In this document: positions 7,403 through 15,506 of the stretch, in pieces
Layout: every line of letters begins with the position of its first letter
Position numbering within the stretch: position 1 is the stretch's first letter
Source: Candidatus Scatomorpha merdipullorum
Lineage (GTDB): Bacteria; Bacillota; Clostridia; Oscillospirales; Oscillospiraceae
DNA: 30,830 nt
Assembly: GCA_018716795.1 (NCBI GenBank)
Contig: DVJK01000036.1
Location: 1-30,830 of the forward strand
Direction of reading: 5' to 3'
Position numbers and translations under genes: made by a program
The notes under the pieces: generated by a model
What the model was told of the DNA's origin: nothing
The model's input: only the letters and a program-made list of their open reading frames with translations
Databases searched by the model: none

Positions 7403-7641
7403 CCGTAGGGGGCGGCGTCCTCGACGCCCCTTGCTCCTTGTGATTGCCGAGCTGGGTTAGACGTAGCCGTTTGGCGTGGCCGATTGCACCCGCGTTTCCC
7501 TCGGTGCTCCTGCTTCGCGTCCACCACTCAACGCATCCAATCCCGCGGGCACCGCCCGCGCACCTTTGGCACGGGCGCACCCACGTTGTCCGTCCACCCA
7601 CGCCGGGAGGGCGTGGAAGCCCTCCCCTACGGCGGGTGTGG
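7403..7641 (-). repeat. Composite repeat unit U3 (A-C-E-B on the minus strand)
   Basis: A full-length inverted copy of U1. The A hairpin here is GGGAGGGC/GCCCTCCC, while the copy at 6853-6889 has GGGCGGGC/GCCCGCCC: an A-T pair in one is a C-G pair in the other. Confidence 0.75.
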
Positions 7642-7887
7642 AAGGGTTCGGCGTGCAACCGGCGTCGTCCATCGACCAAAGGCGGGGCGTCGGGGACGCC
7701 GCCCCTTACGGGCGGTTTGTATACTTCGCGTTGCGGCGTACAACGTAGGGGCACCGCCCGCGCACCATTTCGTGCGGGCGTTCCGACGCCGTCCGTCAAC
7801 CCACGCCGGGATGGCATGGAAGCCCTCCCCTACGGTGGGTGGGGCGGTTGATGGGCAACGTGGTTGCGACGCACCAACGTCGTCCCC

Positions 7888-7944
7888 AACCCCTCAGTCA
7901 CGGCGCAAAGCGCCGCGACAGCTCCCCTTTCAGGGGAGCCGAGA
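7888..7944 (-). repeat. Repeat module D, inverted copy
   Basis: On the minus strand the second hairpin is GTCGCGGCGC ttt GCGCCGTGAC, fully paired with one G-T wobble. Compared with the 30.4-kb copy, a G-C pair is exchanged for a C-G pair. A fragment of another copy (7994-8016) runs up to the stop codon of the 8017-9039 gene. Confidence 0.75.
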
Positions 7945-8016
7945 GGGCGGGGTGCGGCGCGCCGACGTTATTCGTTCACCCGCGTCGTCCGCAACCCCTC
8001 AGTCGCGGCGCTCCGC

Positions 8017-9039
8017 TTACTCCACGCTTATTTTTTCGGCGGTGATGTCCTTTATTGTGGGGCAGTTGGCCATGGTCATCATGTACTCGAGCTCGGCGCG
8101 CTTGGTGTTGGCATAGAGCTCGACGCCCTCGGCGCCGCCGCCGTGCGCGGCCACGACGAAGGGGCGGCCTATCATGGCGGCGTCCGCGCCCAGGGCCAGG
8201 ACCTTGAAGATGTCCGCGCCGGTGCGGATGCCGCCGTCGACGATTATCGTGAGCCTGTCGCCGACCGCGGCGCGTATCTCGGGCAGCACCTTGGCCGTGG
8301 CCTCTGCGTCGGTCATGACGCGGCCGCCGTGCGTGGAGACGATGATGCCCGCGCAGCCGGCCTCGGCGCATTTGAGCGCGCCCTCGGCGGTCATGATGCC
8401 CTTGGCGATGAAGGGCACAGGCAGGCTCTCGGCCACGGCGCGCAGGTCGGCGACGCTCTTGGACGAGAGCGTCTTGACCGCGGAGCCCATGTTGGCGAAG
8501 GCCGCGGCGTCTATGTCGCAGGCGACGGCGGGGCAGCCGGCCTCGGTGCAGCGCTGGGCCTGGGCGATGAGCTTGCCGTTGTCGCGCCAGGGCTTGACCG
8601 TGGCGACGTCGAGGCCGCCGTTGGCCTTCGCGGCCTCGAGCCCGTCCTTGAGCTGGCCGGGCGCGCCGTCGCCGGTGAAGGGCAGGATGCCCGCCCTGGC
8701 CGCGCCGGTGACGGCCATCATGGACCAGTCCGCCGTGGACATGGCCCCGTTATAGTTGTGCCCGTTGAGCCCGCCGATTGGCGCGAGGCAGAGCGGCGCG
8801 GCGAGCCTGACGCCGAACAGGGTGGTCGAGGCGTCCGGCTCCCAGGGCTCGTGAATGGTGTCCATGCGTATTTTGACGCGCCTGAGGTATTCCACGCAGG
8901 CCGTCCAGGCCGAGCCGTCTCCCATGGAGCCGACGCCCGGTATTTTGCCCTTGCAGCCGCGCCCGTCACATTCGGGGCAGACCCGGCAGTTCGGGCCCAT
9001 CATTTCGCGGGCCTTCGCCCAGATTTCGTCGAGTGTCAT
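8017..9039 (-). CDS. FMN-dependent alpha-hydroxy-acid oxidizing protein (lactate oxidase/dehydrogenase-like)
   Basis: The 340-residue TIM-barrel flavoenzyme belongs to the glycolate oxidase/LldD family, which oxidises L-2-hydroxyacids such as lactate to 2-oxoacids. Catalytic residues are visible with family spacing: Lys213 (FIAKGI), His237 and Arg240 (STHGGR; the Lys-His gap of 24 and the His-Arg gap of 3 match glycolate oxidase), then the FMN-phosphate segment IVDGGIRTGADIFKVLALGA. The N-terminus adds a cysteine cluster, CRVCPECDGRGC (18-29), which may bind metal. In anaerobic Clostridia the acceptor is unlikely to be O2; the true substrate is unknown. GGGAGG lies close upstream of the ATG. 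The gene is monocistronic, and its 3' end abuts the repeat cluster. Confidence 0.9.
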   Translation of the reverse strand: MTLDEIWAKAREMMGPNCRVCPECDGRGCKGKIPGVGSMGDGSAWTACVEYLRRVKIRMDTIHEPWEPDASTTLFGVRLAAPLCLAPIGGLNGHNYNGAMSTADWSMMAVTGAARAGILPFTGDGAPGQLKDGLEAAKANGGLDVATVKPWRDNGKLIAQAQRCTEAGCPAVACDIDAAAFANMGSAVKTLSSKSVADLRAVAESLPVPFIAKGIMTAEGALKCAEAGCAGIIVSTHGGRVMTDAEATAKVLPEIRAAVGDRLTIIVDGGIRTGADIFKVLALGADAAMIGRPFVVAAHGGGAEGVELYANTKRAELEYMMTMANCPTIKDITAEKISVE

Positions 9040-9084
9040 AGCTTCTCCCTCCCGCCGCCGAGGCGGCTTTGCGAATATAAGCCT

Positions 9085-9113
9085 ATTTTACTACGTCAAA
9101 GCGCGAGAGGCAA
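9085..9113 (-). promoter_or_regulatory. Promoter of the alpha-hydroxy-acid oxidase gene
   Basis: Minus strand TTGCCT, 17-bp spacer, TAAAAT. A TTGACG inside the spacer is an alternative -35, but no -10 follows it at good spacing. Confidence 0.55.
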
Positions 9114-9170
9114 GAGCGGCTTGCCGCATACGCCGCCGGGGCGGAATAAGCTCCCGCAGAGCGAAGGCGC

Positions 9171-9196
9171 AAAAAAGACCGGCCCGCAGGCCGGTC
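9171..9196 (-). terminator. Terminator of the MoxR/VWA operon
   Basis: GACCGGCC cgca GGCCGGTC followed on the minus strand by T6. The loop CGCA and CCGG arms are shared with the terminator at 30357-30388. Confidence 0.8.
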
Positions 9197-9226
9197 CCGT
9201 TTGCTCGCCGGTTTCCCGACGTGCTC

Positions 9227-10945
9227 TTACATTGAGCCTATGAGCTCGACTATAACCTTGCCGACGGCGTCGGCAAACTGGCTGATGTGGCGGATGCGGA
9301 CGAGCTCGCGGCCGTATATGCGGCGGGCGTTCGGAAGCTCCTCCTCCTCGCCGGTGAAGACGCACATGACGCTCACGCCCATGCGGCGGAGCTTTTCGAC
9401 CTCGGCGGAGGAGTCGGCGACGCCGGCCTCGCCCTGATAGTCCTTCTGGCGGCCCTGGGCGTCGGCGACCTTTTTGACGTCGTTCGGGCTGCAGTCGGAG
9501 AGGGTTATCAGTATCCTCCGCTCGTAGGGGCTGGAGGAGAGGAGATAGTTCGCGGCGCGCAGGGCCAGGCCGTCGCGGTTGAAGCCCGCGGCGGAGTATT
9601 CAAAAACGGCCTCGTTTTTCTCGGGCTCGTTGTAATCCCGGTAGATGCGCGTGACGGTGCAGCTGCCGACGCTGCAAAAGGACATGACGCGCACCGGCAG
9701 ACCGCAGCGCGTGAGGCTCTCGGCGAGGATATAGGCCTGGGAGGCCACCTTCTCCTGGCGCTGGAGCTGGCTGGCGGAGCCGTCGAGCAGCAGGTCGACG
9801 GAGAGCTCGGTGTCCGTCATGCGCTCGTGCTTTTCGAAGACGCTTCCGTCGTTCAAATAGACGCCGCGCCATATCCGGGCGGCGTTGAGCTCGCCCGCGC
9901 GGGACTTTATCATCGTGTCGTCGAGGTGGACGAGGATGCAGTTGCGCACCTTCTCCGTCAGGCGGATGATGGCCAGGCGGTGGGCGACGATGCCGTCGTT
10001 ATAATATTTCCGGTTGGCCTCGGCCTGGCTGCGCGAGGTCTGGCGCTGGAGCCGGACTTCGGCGTCGCGCGGTTCGGCGGAGAATTCGCCGCGCGTGAAG
10101 TGGAGCATACAGCCCGCGTGCCGGTCGCGGCAGAGGCGGTCTTCGATATTCGTGACGTCGCCGCGGCTGTACATGGACTCGCCGAAGCAGTCGGCGACAT
10201 AGCCGCGCAGCTGCTCGGGCGTCTTGTCGCCGGTGAGGCGGCCGATGGGGCTGAGCTTTCCGGCCTTGCGCCTGACCTCCTTCGAGCTCACGCGCGCGCC
10301 GAGGAAGTACCGCCGGCGGCCTATGCCGCCCATGAACTGCGGCAGCTTCGCAAGCGTGTCGTGCCGGAGCATGCCGCCGGTGACGCCGAAATAGTCCTTG
10401 AGTATGCCGCGCATTCGCTCGCAGAGCTGCTCGCTCGTGAGCTCGGGCGGGAACTCCAGCGCCTCGAGCAGCTTTTCCTCCCGGGGCGGGAGCCTGTGCC
10501 TCTCGCCCAGGACGCGGCGGTAGTGCTCGAGCTTTATGCGGTCGGCCATGGGCAGGTCGAGGTCGTTGAAGTCCGCGGCCTGGGCGACGACCGTGCGCGC
10601 ATAGCCCTGACGCAGCAATCGCAGGGCCGGCCGCTCCGCTATCGCGCGCTGATAGGCGCAGTTTTCAAGCCCCGTCCAGAAGAGGTCCTGCCAGGTCTCG
10701 CCCTGGGCGGCGTTCTCCATGCCGTCGAGCAGCTTCTTTATCGTGGGATAGTCGTAGTATTTATACACCGCGCCGACGATGCTGTTCATATACACGTCGG
10801 CATAGCCCTCCGGATCGTAGGCCCGGCTCTCGGGGTGGAGGCCGTAGTCCCCGGCGGCGTTCCAGATGAGGTTGGTGGCGCGGCGCTGCTGCCGCTCCTG
10901 CTCGACCTCGCTGAGCTCCTCATGAGCCCGTCTCAGGGCGCACAT
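9227..10945 (-). CDS. VWA domain protein (NorD/CobT/CbbO-like partner of a MoxR ATPase)
   Basis: The 572-residue cytoplasmic protein has a long, helix-rich N-terminal region (1 to about 375) and a C-terminal von Willebrand A domain. The metal-ion-dependent adhesion site is seen as DGSAS at 388-392, with a later TLSDCSPND segment resembling the T-D-G-K-P-N-D region of NorD. In known MoxR-VWA pairs (NorQ-NorD, CbbQ-CbbO, CobS-CobT) the ATPase and VWA protein remodel or metallate a partner enzyme, the VWA domain giving target specificity. Here the start codon lies 1 nt after the ATPase stop codon, so translation is probably coupled. No client enzyme gene is adjacent, so the target is unknown. 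There is no signal peptide or membrane segment. Confidence 0.88.
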   Translation of the reverse strand: MCALRRAHEELSEVEQERQQRRATNLIWNAAGDYGLHPESRAYDPEGYADVYMNSIVGAVYKYYDYPTIKKLLDGMENAAQGETWQDLFWTGLENCAYQRAIAERPALRLLRQGYARTVVAQAADFNDLDLPMADRIKLEHYRRVLGERHRLPPREEKLLEALEFPPELTSEQLCERMRGILKDYFGVTGGMLRHDTLAKLPQFMGGIGRRRYFLGARVSSKEVRRKAGKLSPIGRLTGDKTPEQLRGYVADCFGESMYSRGDVTNIEDRLCRDRHAGCMLHFTRGEFSAEPRDAEVRLQRQTSRSQAEANRKYYNDGIVAHRLAIIRLTEKVRNCILVHLDDTMIKSRAGELNAARIWRGVYLNDGSVFEKHERMTDTELSVDLLLDGSASQLQRQEKVASQAYILAESLTRCGLPVRVMSFCSVGSCTVTRIYRDYNEPEKNEAVFEYSAAGFNRDGLALRAANYLLSSSPYERRILITLSDCSPNDVKKVADAQGRQKDYQGEAGVADSSAEVEKLRRMGVSVMCVFTGEEEELPNARRIYGRELVRIRHISQFADAVGKVIVELIGSM

Positions 10946-10946
10946 C

Positions 10947-11861
10947 TCAGCCGAAGAGGCCGCCGCGGCCCAGGTCGGCGGGGATGCGCGAGGTTATGAC
11001 GTCCTCGACCAGCTTGCGCTCGAAGGGATCGAAGGCCTTGTTGACCACGCCCATGCGCAGGCTGTCGACGGCCTTGAGGCCGCGCTCCATGAGGTCGACC
11101 GCGCTCATGAGGCCGCGCAGGTCGAGCGCCTTGGTCGAGATTTCCGCGCTGTCCACCTTGCGGCGGAGGTCGGAATAGAGCCCCGAGAACTGCTTTACCC
11201 ACTCGTCTTTGAGCGTGGGATGCTCGCGCTTCAAAAGCTTGGCGAGGTTTTCCTCGCTTATCGGCGGCATCTCGATGACGACGAAGCGGCTCACAAGCGC
11301 CTCGTTGAGCTCGCGCGTGCCGGCGTAGCCGTAGTTCATCGTGCCGATGAAGCGCGTCGCGCCGTCCATCTTAATGCGGTCGTATCCGGGCACGTCTATG
11401 ACGCGGCGGAAGTCCAGTGTGGCGTGCAGGACGGCCAGCGACTCGTTCTTCGCCATGTTTATCTCGTCGAGTATGCCGAAGCCGCCGAGCGTCGCGCACT
11501 GGGTTATCGGGCCGGGGCGGAAGCTGACCTCGCCGTTTTTGAAGGTGTCGGTGCCTATGAGCGAGGCGGCGTCGGTGTTTATATAAAAGCTGACGTCCCA
11601 GCTCGGGCGGCCGAAGGCCGCGGCCAGGTTCTCGGCCAGCACGTTCTTGCCTGTGGCCTTGGGGCCGACGAGCAGCAGGTTCTCTCCGCAGAGCAGGGCG
11701 GTGGCCGCCGCCTCCCAGATATCCCTGCCGTAGTAGTCGAAGCGCGGCTTGTCCAGAAGCCTGCGCCCGGCCTCCTCCGAGACGGGATGCTTCGCGCGGA
11801 ACTCCTCTATGGCGGATATTATGCCGGGATCTATGCCCTCCCGGCGCAGAAAGTCAAGCAT
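10947..11861 (-). CDS. MoxR-type AAA+ ATPase
   Basis: The 304-residue AAA+ ATPase belongs to the MoxR/NorQ/CbbQ kind. The Walker A-like loop is GPKATGKN at 66-73, with Asn in place of the usual Thr/Ser after the lysine. Walker B is FGILDE at 128-133, and the sensor/arginine-finger region (FIGTMNYGYAGTRELNEAL, then SRF) is at 171-193. It should act as an oligomeric chaperone with the VWA protein encoded 1 nt downstream. GGGAGG lies 8 nt before the ATG, and a near-perfect promoter is at 11899-11927. The gene is divergent from hypB, but no functional link is shown. Confidence 0.92.
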   Translation of the reverse strand: MLDFLRREGIDPGIISAIEEFRAKHPVSEEAGRRLLDKPRFDYYGRDIWEAAATALLCGENLLLVGPKATGKNVLAENLAAAFGRPSWDVSFYINTDAASLIGTDTFKNGEVSFRPGPITQCATLGGFGILDEINMAKNESLAVLHATLDFRRVIDVPGYDRIKMDGATRFIGTMNYGYAGTRELNEALVSRFVVIEMPPISEENLAKLLKREHPTLKDEWVKQFSGLYSDLRRKVDSAEISTKALDLRGLMSAVDLMERGLKAVDSLRMGVVNKAFDPFERKLVEDVITSRIPADLGRGGLFG

Positions 11862-11898
11862 GATTCAACCTCCCAGGGGCGTTTTGTCTTCAACCCGG

Positions 11899-11927
11899 AT
11901 TCTACTACATTTTACGGCGGATGTCAA
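11899..11927 (-). promoter_or_regulatory. Sigma-A promoter of the MoxR/VWA operon
   Basis: Minus strand TTGACA (11922-11927), 17-bp spacer, TAGAAT (11899-11904). Confidence 0.8.
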
Positions 11928-11988
11928 AACAATTCAACAGCGACTTAATCGTCGCCCTCATTTATTTCTTCCCGCGCGCCGAATACGT

Positions 11989-12017
11989 TTGACTATTCCG
12001 TCCGCATATGTTAAACT
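11989..12017 (+). promoter_or_regulatory. Possible promoter of the hypB operon
   Basis: TTGACT (11989-11994), 17-bp spacer, TAAACT (12012-12017): a good -35 and a weak -10. The leader contains TTTGAC (12060-12065) and GTCAAA (12075-12080), an inverted repeat 9 bp apart that could be an activator or repressor site. Confidence 0.5.
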
Positions 12018-12107
12018 GTGAACGATAAATTTTAACTTTTCCACAAGCTCTGGCCCTGATTTGACCAGGCATTTGTCAAAATCCACGCCTGAAAGGGGTA
12101 GTTATAC

Positions 12108-12773
12108 ATGCTCAGGACGATAGAAATAAAGCAGAGCATCTTTGCTGACAACGACAGGGATGCGGACGCACTCCGCTCGGAGCTCAGGGAGAAAGGCGTC
12201 TTCCTGCTCAACCTGATGAGCTCGCCCGGCTCGGGCAAGACGACGACGCTGGTCAAGACCATCGCCGCGCTTCAAAACGAGCTGCGGATAGGGGTTATCG
12301 AGGCGGACATAGACTCCGACGTCGACGCGCACACGGTGCAGCGCGCCGGGGCCAAGGCCATTCAGCTGCACACGGGCGGCATGTGCCACCTGACGGCGGA
12401 CATGACCCGCCAGGGCGTGGAGGCCCTGGGCGTGGAGGACGTCGACCTCGCCATACTCGAAAACGTCGGCAACCTCGTCTGCCCGGCGGAGTTCGACACG
12501 GGCGCGGCCAAAAACGCGATGATACTCTCGGTGCCGGAGGGGCACGACAAGCCCCTGAAGTACCCGCTGATGTTCGAGGTCTGCGACGTCATGCTGATAA
12601 ACAAGATAGACGTCCTGCCCTACTTCGACTTCGACCTCGACAAGGTCCGCGAGTACGCCCTCAAGCGCAACCCGAAGCTCGAGCTCATACCCATAAGCGC
12701 CAAGACCGGCGAGGGCATAGACAAGTGGTGCGATTGGCTCCGCCGCGAGGTCAGGGCCTGGCAGAACAGGTGA
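12108..12773 (+). CDS. hypB: Hydrogenase nickel incorporation GTPase HypB
   Basis: A 221-residue SIMIBI-class GTPase that drives nickel delivery to [NiFe]-hydrogenase (or another nickel enzyme) with HypA. P-loop SSPGSGKTT is at 38-46; EADIDSDVDA and the metal/switch cysteine region LENVGNLVCPAEFD follow; the guanine-specificity motif NKID is near 165. The N-terminus lacks the extra CxxCGC motif and histidine-rich stretch found in some HypB proteins. AAAGGGG lies about 10 nt before the ATG. It opens an operon whose last gene is hypA; no hydrogenase structural genes or other hyp genes are in the window. Of its 15 isoleucine codons, 11 are ATA. Confidence 0.94.
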   Translation: MLRTIEIKQSIFADNDRDADALRSELREKGVFLLNLMSSPGSGKTTTLVKTIAALQNELRIGVIEADIDSDVDAHTVQRAGAKAIQLHTGGMCHLTADMTRQGVEALGVEDVDLAILENVGNLVCPAEFDTGAAKNAMILSVPEGHDKPLKYPLMFEVCDVMLINKIDVLPYFDFDLDKVREYALKRNPKLELIPISAKTGEGIDKWCDWLRREVRAWQNR

Positions 12774-12817
12774 ACAAAGGCGAAAGCCGTTAAAAATCTA
12801 AGGAGGGGAGGCCAGAT

Positions 12818-15505
12818 ATGAGAGCATCAATCCTCAAGCTGGCGACAAAGATAAGCCTGGAGTGCGGCACCTATACGGGCGTCACTCCCAACGACCCCGA
12901 GTATAAGATACTCGACCCGGTCATAACCGACGAGATGGCGGAAATCGCCATGGGCCTCAAGGTGCGCAAGTACGTCTCCGCCGCCGAGGTGGCCAAGAAG
13001 GTCAAGAAGCCCCTCGCGCGCGTGAGCGAGGTGCTCTACGAGCTGACGAACATAGGCCTGTGCCGCGTGAGCCTCAAGGACGGGGAGGACAAGTTCTTCC
13101 TGCCGATATGGGTGCCGGGCATCATGGAGATGATGGTCGGCAACAAGGAGCAGGTGGAGCGCTATCCGGTCATAGCCGAGTGCTTCGAGGAGTATACCCG
13201 CCGGCGCATCGCCCCGCTCGCGCCCTTCGTGCCGGTCGGCCAGGGCATGATGCGCGTCATCCCCGTCGAGATGGCGATTCAGAACGACGCCCACCGCGGC
13301 ACCTACGAGGAGATACACGAGATAGTTGAAAACTCCTGGGCCATCGCGGTCACCGACTGCTCCTGCCGCAGGAGCCGCCGCCTCATGGGCGAGGGCTGCG
13401 GGCATCTGGAGAAGGACGTCTGCATCTTCTTCAACGAGGGCGCGGAGTATCACATCCGCACGGGCCACGGCCGCGAGATAGACAAGGCCGAGTGCTATGA
13501 AATTCTCAAGCGCTGCGAGGAAAACGGCCTCGTCCACGAGATTTCGAACCTCGACCCGCCCAACGGCGCGGCCGCGATATGCAACTGCTGCGGCTGCTCC
13601 TGCTTCTCGCTGCGCATAGCGGAGTATTTCAAGACTCCGGACGTCATTCGCTCCAACTACGTCGCCGAAGTCGACGCGAGCAAGTGCGTGGCCTGCGGCC
13701 TCTGCGTTGAAAACTGCAACCTCGGCGCGCTCAAGCTCGGCCAGAAGCTCTGCTCCGAGCCCAGCCGCGCCCCCGAGCACGACACCCCGCACGACAAGCT
13801 GCTCTGGTTCGGCCAGGACAAGTACGACCCCTACTACCGCACCAACCGCGGGTACACCGCCGAGGACGGCACCGCGCCCTGCAAGACCCGCTGTCCGGCG
13901 CACATCCCCGTCCAGGGCTACATAAAGCTCGCCAGCCTCGGCAGGTTCGACGAGGCGCTTGAGCTCATCCGGCGCGAGAACCCCTTCCCCGCGGTCTGCG
14001 GCCGCGTGTGCCCGCGCTTCTGCGAGGAGGCCTGCTCCCGCGGCGAGGTCGACGCGCCCGTGGCGATAGACGAGGTCAAGAAGTTCCTCGCCCAGCGCGA
14101 GCTCGACCCCGAGACCCGCAGCATCCCCAAGATGCTCAACATGACCGGCAAGCCCTTCACGAACAGGATAGCCGTCGTCGGCTCCGGCCCCGCCGGCCTG
14201 AGCTGCGCGTACTACCTCGCGCTCCAGGGCTATCCCGTCACCGTGTTCGAAAAGCAGAAGACCGTCGGCGGCCTGCTGATGAACGGCATCCCCAGCTACC
14301 GGCTGGAGAAGGACGTCGTCGCCGCCGAGATAGACATCCTGCGCGAGATAGGCGTCGAGTTCAAGACCGGAGTCGAGGTCGGCAAGGACGTCACGCTTGC
14401 CGAGCTGCGCAAGGAGGGCTACGAGGCCTTCTTCCTCGCGATAGGCGCGTGGAAGTCCTCCGCGCTGAACATCCCCGGCGAGAAGTACCGCGGCGTCATG
14501 AGCGGGCTTGACTTCCTGCGCCGGGCCGAGGGGCAGCGCCCGCCCGCCGTGGGCGAGGACACCGTCATTGTCGGCGGCGGCAACGTGGCGATAGACGCCG
14601 CGCGCACCGCGCTGCGCCTGGGCGCGAAGAACGTCACCGTCTGCTACCGCCGCGCGCGCGAGGACATGCCCGCCGACCCCGAGGAGGTCGCCGAGGCCGA
14701 GGCCGAGGGCGTCAAGTTCCGCTTCCTCGTCAGCCCGCTGCGCATAAAGGGCTCCGACGGCAGGGCCGCCGAACTTGAGCTGCAGCTCATGGCCCAGGGC
14801 GAGGCCGACGGAAGCGGCCGCCGCAAGGCCGTCGCGCTCGAGGGGCAGACCGAGACCATCCCCGCGTCCACCGTTATCTCCGCCATAGGCCAGCGCGTGG
14901 ACTGGGGCGAGCTGCTCGCCGGCTCGCGCGTGCAGCTGCGCCGCTCCGGCGCGGCCATGGCCGACCGCGTCACGCTCCAGACCATGGAGCCCGACATCTT
15001 CGTCGGCGGCGACGCGCTGACCGGCCCGAGCTTCGTCATTGACGCCATTGCCGAGGGCAAGGAGGCCGCGATTTCAATACACCGCTTCGTCCAGCCCGGC
15101 CAGAGCCTCACCATAGGCCGCCGCGTCAAGGACTACATGGAGCTCGACAAGTCCGACGCCGACCTCAGCGGCTATGACCGCGCGCCCAGGCAGCACGTCG
15201 CCGTCCCCGACCCCGAGAAGGCGAAGGAGACCTTCCGCGACCTGCGCGGCACATTCACCGCGGAGCAGGTCCTGAAGGAGACCGAGCGCTGCCTCGGCTG
15301 CGGCGCGACCGTCGTCGACCAGAGCGCCTGCGTGGGCTGCGGCGTCTGCACCACCAAGTGCAAGTTCGACGCGATACGCCTCGTGCGTGTGACCGACTCC
15401 GCCGGCAAGGTCTACGAAAAGCTCATGCCCGAGAGCGGCAAGAACGCCGTCCGCCGCGTCAAGGAGATTGCCGTCAAGCGCGTCTCGCGCCCCGGCACGA
15501 AGTGA
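12818..15505 (+). CDS. Large multi-cluster Fe-S / FAD / NAD(P) oxidoreductase (GltD-like core with N- and C-terminal ferredoxin modules)
   Basis: An 895-residue soluble flavoprotein. Residues about 25-100 look like a winged-helix segment (VSAAEVAKKVKKPLARVSEV). A cysteine-rich module follows, with DCSCR from 180 and CNCCGCSC at 255-262. Next is a ferredoxin-type cluster CVACGLCVENC at 290-300. A GltD/NfnB-like core comes after: Fe-S cysteines CKTRCP from 355 and CGRVCPRFCEEAC, FAD site GSGPAG at 455 and NAD(P) site GGGNVAIDAA at 586. A C-terminal ferredoxin module (CLGCG at 825, then CVGCGVCTTKC) closes it. It should move electrons between NAD(P)H and ferredoxin-type carriers or a partner enzyme. 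It lies between hypB and hypA, with its stop codon 1 nt before the hypA ATG, so a link to a nickel enzyme is inferred. AAGGAGGGG precedes the ATG. Confidence 0.9.
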   Translation: MRASILKLATKISLECGTYTGVTPNDPEYKILDPVITDEMAEIAMGLKVRKYVSAAEVAKKVKKPLARVSEVLYELTNIGLCRVSLKDGEDKFFLPIWVPGIMEMMVGNKEQVERYPVIAECFEEYTRRRIAPLAPFVPVGQGMMRVIPVEMAIQNDAHRGTYEEIHEIVENSWAIAVTDCSCRRSRRLMGEGCGHLEKDVCIFFNEGAEYHIRTGHGREIDKAECYEILKRCEENGLVHEISNLDPPNGAAAICNCCGCSCFSLRIAEYFKTPDVIRSNYVAEVDASKCVACGLCVENCNLGALKLGQKLCSEPSRAPEHDTPHDKLLWFGQDKYDPYYRTNRGYTAEDGTAPCKTRCPAHIPVQGYIKLASLGRFDEALELIRRENPFPAVCGRVCPRFCEEACSRGEVDAPVAIDEVKKFLAQRELDPETRSIPKMLNMTGKPFTNRIAVVGSGPAGLSCAYYLALQGYPVTVFEKQKTVGGLLMNGIPSYRLEKDVVAAEIDILREIGVEFKTGVEVGKDVTLAELRKEGYEAFFLAIGAWKSSALNIPGEKYRGVMSGLDFLRRAEGQRPPAVGEDTVIVGGGNVAIDAARTALRLGAKNVTVCYRRAREDMPADPEEVAEAEAEGVKFRFLVSPLRIKGSDGRAAELELQLMAQGEADGSGRRKAVALEGQTETIPASTVISAIGQRVDWGELLAGSRVQLRRSGAAMADRVTLQTMEPDIFVGGDALTGPSFVIDAIAEGKEAAISIHRFVQPGQSLTIGRRVKDYMELDKSDADLSGYDRAPRQHVAVPDPEKAKETFRDLRGTFTAEQVLKETERCLGCGATVVDQSACVGCGVCTTKCKFDAIRLVRVTDSAGKVYEKLMPESGKNAVRRVKEIAVKRVSRPGTK

Positions 15506-15506
15506 T

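Larger units (their letters stand above)
6447..8016. repeat. 1.6-kb gene-free cluster of shuffled hairpin repeats
   Basis: No believable gene is present. The interval is built from recurring 30-60 bp modules, here named A (core CTTCCACGC with flanking G/C arms), B (GGCGTCGRGGACGCC hairpin), C (GCGCGGGC/GCCCGCG hairpin), D (a double hairpin bounded by CCCTC and GAGGGG) and E (a G/T-rich linker). Module positions: A at 6449-6489, 6853-6889, 7600-7639, 7804-7843; B at 6655-6682, 7059-7086, 7403-7431, 7684-7712; C at about 6530-6546, 7310-7335, 7543-7565, 7746-7772; D at 6749-6809, 7888-7944 and a fragment at 7994-8016. Copies occur in both orientations. The cluster lies between the NfnAB terminator and the stop codon of the convergent hydroxyacid oxidase gene. 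Confidence 0.85.

Noticed and set aside
6447..8016. CRISPR array
   Set aside because: Repeats are of several kinds, unevenly spaced and in both orientations; no regular spacers or cas genes.
6487..8116. Many short frames with recurring peptides such as RREGVEALPYGG and SSPFRGAE
   Set aside because: They are translations of the hairpin repeats in several frames and both strands; no ribosome sites, and peptides repeat only because the DNA does.
9287..10999. 570-codon open frame opposite the VWA gene
   Set aside because: Antisense shadow; no ribosome site or recognisable domain.
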